The translations under genes and the position numbers were made by a program. A model generated the notes under the pieces. That model was not told the DNA's origin. It saw nothing but the letters and a program-made list of their open reading frames with translations, and did no database searches. Source: Glycomyces harbinensis (GTDB lineage Bacteria; Actinomycetota; Actinomycetes; Mycobacteriales; Micromonosporaceae). Taken from it: a stretch of 64,000 nt of DNA. The number at the start of each line of letters is the position of its first letter. Within the stretch, counting starts at the first letter, position 1. Shown piece after piece: positions 61,785-64,000 of the stretch. The DNA lies in assembly GCF_900101745.1 (NCBI RefSeq), contig NZ_FNAD01000007.1:186001-250000 (forward strand), given 5' to 3'.

Positions 61785-63541
61785 GCTGCTTCCTCCTCGG
61801 GGAAGACGCCTTGATAGATGTCGGTGATGTTCCAATGGCCAGGTGTGGGCACCGGCTCGTTCACCATGGGCACGTCCAGGACCGCGGGACGGCGGCGCTC
61901 CAGTGCGGCGGCGATCGCCGGAACCAGGTCCCCGGCGCGGGCGATGCGGTAGCCGTCGGCTCCGCATGCCTCGGCGAGCGCGGCGAAGTCGGGGCTGTAC
62001 GGCTCGCCGTCCGGGTCTTGGAACTCGCACCCGTAGGACGCTCCGAAGTTGGCCGCCTGCAAGTCGGCGATGGTGCCGTGAGCGCGGTTGTTCATCACGA
62101 CGAAGACCACCGGCAGGCCCCGTTCGACGGCCATGGGAAGCGCCGGCAGCTGGGAGCTCATGCCGCCGTCGCCGACGAGGGCGACCACCGCGCGATCCGG
62201 CCGGGCGATCTGGACGCCTACGGCGGCAGCGGGTCCGAACCCCATCGTCGAGGCCCCGCCGGGGGTGATGAAGCGGCCCTCCGCGGGAAGTTCGTAGCAG
62301 CGCGCGACGCCGTTCTTGTTCCATCCGACGTCCGTGACCAGAACGGCGTCCGCGGGCAGGGTCTCGCGGAGGTCGGTCAGGATGCGCTCGGGCCGGAGCG
62401 GGAAGTCGTCGGCGCGGCCGCGCTCCCGGCTGGCGTCGAACAGCGCCGTGCGTTCCTTTCTGATCGACTCGCGAACGCCGGGGCGCCGGACGGGCTCGGG
62501 GGCGATTTCGCGGACCGTCTTGTCGATCGCTTCGACCGCGAGGACGACGTCGGCGACCGCGCCGATCGCCACCGGGAAGTTGCGGCCGATCTCTGCGGAG
62601 TCGATGTCGATTTGGATCAGGTCGCCCTCGTGCTCCAGGTTCCAGGTGTAGCGCGGGTCCCATGAGCTCGCGTCGGTCTCGGCGAAGCGCGTGGCCAGGG
62701 CCAGGACCACGTCCGCGCTGCGCGTGTAGTCGTTGGTGGACTCCATACCCCAGAACCCCGGCATGCCCAGCAGGAGCGGATGGTCGTCGGGGACCGCCCC
62801 TTTCGCCATGAGCGAGTGGACCATCGGCATGTCGAGATACTCCGTCAGCGAGAGCACCGCCCGGCGGCCCGCCTCGCCGCGCAGTCCGCCGCCGAGGTAG
62901 ACCAGCGGCCGTTCGGCTTCGGTGAGCCGGGCCGCGATCCGCCGAGCCGTCGCCTCCGGCAGCCCGGGGACGGCGGTCTCGGCGGGGAGCGGATGGTCGC
63001 AGGGGGCGACCTTGCGGGAGAAGAGGTCCATGGGGACGTTCACCAGAACGGCCCCGGGCCTGCCGGAGGCCGCGGTCCAGAAGGCCCGCTCGGTGAACCG
63101 GCCCAGGTCCTCGGCGCGGTGGAGGCGCCACGTCCGCTTGACGAAGGGCGTGAAGACAGCCGCCTGGTCGGCGTCGGCGTGCAGGTTGACCTCTTGGTGG
63201 GGGTGGCGGCCGTGATAGTACGACGGCACGTCACCAGCGATCGCGACCAGCGGAACGGAGTCCATCGCGGCGGTCGCGACGCCGGTCACGGCGTTCATCA
63301 TGCCGGGTCCGACGTGGGTGAGCAGGACCCCCGGTCGCCCTGAGGCGCGGGCGTAACCGTCAGCGGCGTGCGCCGCCGCCTGCTCGTGGCGGGCGATCAC
63401 GAACTCGATCGGGCTGCGGCCCAACGCGTCCAGCAGTGCGATGTTGGTGTGGCCGCATGTGCCGAAGATGAACTCGACGCCGTAGTCCTCCAACTGGCGC
63501 ACCAGTGCTTCGGCGGCGCTGACCTTCTCGCCCGAGCTCAT
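61781..63541 (-). CDS. Thiamine-diphosphate-dependent enzyme (acetolactate synthase/benzoylformate decarboxylase superfamily)
   Basis: Start at 63541, overlapping the aldehyde dehydrogenase stop by four bases; 586 residues. The catalytic Glu that activates ThDP is Glu53 in IARHEQAAAHAADGYAR, and the cofactor motif is VVALVGDGGMSSQLPALPM to VVMNNRAHGT. Three domains of the family are complete. Residues cannot decide between a decarboxylase, a carboligase and a lyase. Its coupling to an aldehyde dehydrogenase favours 2-oxoacid decarboxylation to an aldehyde. Confidence 0.88.
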   Translation of the reverse strand: MSSGEKVSAAEALVRQLEDYGVEFIFGTCGHTNIALLDALGRSPIEFVIARHEQAAAHAADGYARASGRPGVLLTHVGPGMMNAVTGVATAAMDSVPLVAIAGDVPSYYHGRHPHQEVNLHADADQAAVFTPFVKRTWRLHRAEDLGRFTERAFWTAASGRPGAVLVNVPMDLFSRKVAPCDHPLPAETAVPGLPEATARRIAARLTEAERPLVYLGGGLRGEAGRRAVLSLTEYLDMPMVHSLMAKGAVPDDHPLLLGMPGFWGMESTNDYTRSADVVLALATRFAETDASSWDPRYTWNLEHEGDLIQIDIDSAEIGRNFPVAIGAVADVVLAVEAIDKTVREIAPEPVRRPGVRESIRKERTALFDASRERGRADDFPLRPERILTDLRETLPADAVLVTDVGWNKNGVARCYELPAEGRFITPGGASTMGFGPAAAVGVQIARPDRAVVALVGDGGMSSQLPALPMAVERGLPVVFVVMNNRAHGTIADLQAANFGASYGCEFQDPDGEPYSPDFAALAEACGADGYRIARAGDLVPAIAAALERRRPAVLDVPMVNEPVPTPGHWNITDIYQGVFPEEEAA

Positions 63542-64000
63542 GCGCGTTCTCCCCACAGGGAGGTCCCGCGCATCATGAGGGTTTTGATCACCGTGTAGTC
63601 CTCAATCATGGATCTCGGGCTCTCCCGCCCGAACCCGGAGTCCTTGACACCGCCGAACGGGACGTGGTCGAGCCTGAAGTTCGAGGAGCCGTTGACCACG
63701 AGTCCGCCGACCTCCAGATCGCGCCAGGCGGTGAAGACGCGGTCGACGTCGCGGGTGAACAGGCCCGCCTGGAGCCCGTACCGGCTCCGGTTACACCGCT
63801 CGAGGACCTCAGTGAAGTCGTCGAACGGCATGACCGCGACCAGAGCGCCGAAGACCTCTTCGACCACGACCGCCGCGGAGTCGGGCGGTTCGGCCAGGAC
63901 CGTCGGCATCGCCGTGGCGCCGTCGCGCTCACCCCCGAGCAGCAGCCGGGCTCCGGCTGCGACGGCCTCGGCGCTCCACTGCACCACCCGCTCGGCGGCG
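63538..64000 (-). CDS. Aldehyde dehydrogenase, C-terminal part (runs off the window)
   Basis: The last 153 residues of an NAD(P)-dependent aldehyde dehydrogenase are in the window. Features include PTVLAEPPDSAAVVVEEVFG with the conserved Glu-Glu-Phe-Gly, GLQAGLFTRDVDRVF, VVNGSSNFRLDHVPFGG and VKDSGFGRE. The catalytic Cys and Glu lie beyond the window. Its stop overlaps the ThDP enzyme start, so the two are translated together. It would oxidise the aldehyde made by that enzyme to an acid. Confidence 0.9.
   Translation of the reverse strand, partial: AAERVVQWSAEAVAAGARLLLGGERDGATAMPTVLAEPPDSAAVVVEEVFGALVAVMPFDDFTEVLERCNRSRYGLQAGLFTRDVDRVFTAWRDLEVGGLVVNGSSNFRLDHVPFGGVKDSGFGRESPRSMIEDYTVIKTLMMRGTSLWGERA

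Noticed and set aside
1-64000. CRISPR arrays, tRNA genes, rRNA genes and biosynthetic core enzymes
   Set aside because: Looked for repeated spacers, tRNA-like cloverleaf and large synthase frames by eye; none were found.

Overview
The window is high-GC DNA with short intergenic gaps, GTG and TTG starts, strong AGGAGG-type ribosome sites, twin-arginine and lipoprotein signals and many TetR, LacI and AfsR-type TPR genes. This fits a saprophytic or plant-associated filamentous actinomycete (Actinomycetota). No rRNA, tRNA or CRISPR array was seen.

Region 1 (1-12.1 kb) is a redox and hydrolase block. The C-terminal stub of a TPR regulator collides with a TetR gene whose 3' end is lost. That TetR is divergent from an operon of alpha/beta hydrolase, quinone-oxidoreductase-like enzyme, second hydrolase and EthD-like protein. 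On the opposite strand lie a SnoaL-like protein, an orphan dihydrolipoamide dehydrogenase and an old-yellow-enzyme reductase. The reductase is divergent from a second, paralogous TetR. Both TetR promoters carry closely related inverted repeats. Two hypothetical genes and a nucleoside-diphosphate-sugar epimerase-like gene follow.

Region 2 (12.1-40.6 kb) is a plant cell-wall polysaccharide locus. It has two ABC sugar importers without ATPase genes, two GH53 endo-beta-1,4-galactanases (one with a CBM61-like module, one with an F5/8C-like module), a lipase-fold esterase with a ricin-type lectin module, a BNR-4 protein, a GH62 arabinofuranosidase, a GH74 xyloglucanase, a cytoplasmic DUF5060-type glycosidase and a GH36 alpha-galactosidase. 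It also has two LacI regulators, a sugar-phosphate isomerase-like protein and a Gfo/Idh/MocA dehydrogenase. Decayed pieces of a GH5 cellulase and of what looks like a rhamnogalacturonan lyase show that enzyme genes have been lost. The arrangement implies secreted enzymes cutting galactan, arabinan and xyloglucan side chains, ABC import of the oligosaccharides, and intracellular completion of the breakdown under LacI control.

Region 3 (40.6-51 kb) is a patchwork of decay and small accessory genes: TPR remnants, a frameshifted IS630 transposase, an IS5-type remnant, a truncated CHAP amidase and several small secreted proteins. Intact genes here are an esterase, a cupin-XRE regulator divergent from a methyltransferase and MFS exporter, and a luciferase-like monooxygenase.

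Region 4 (51-64 kb) is a transport and oxidation module: TetR regulator, complete TRAP transporter (DctQ, DctM, DctP) and a secreted polyhydroxybutyrate-depolymerase-like esterase. Convergent to these is a second DctP followed upstream by a ThuA-like protein, a PQQ dehydrogenase with an atypical cupredoxin tail, a cupin, a ThDP-dependent decarboxylase-like enzyme and the end of an aldehyde dehydrogenase. The set suggests release, uptake and oxidation of an organic acid or alcohol that I cannot identify from sequence alone.
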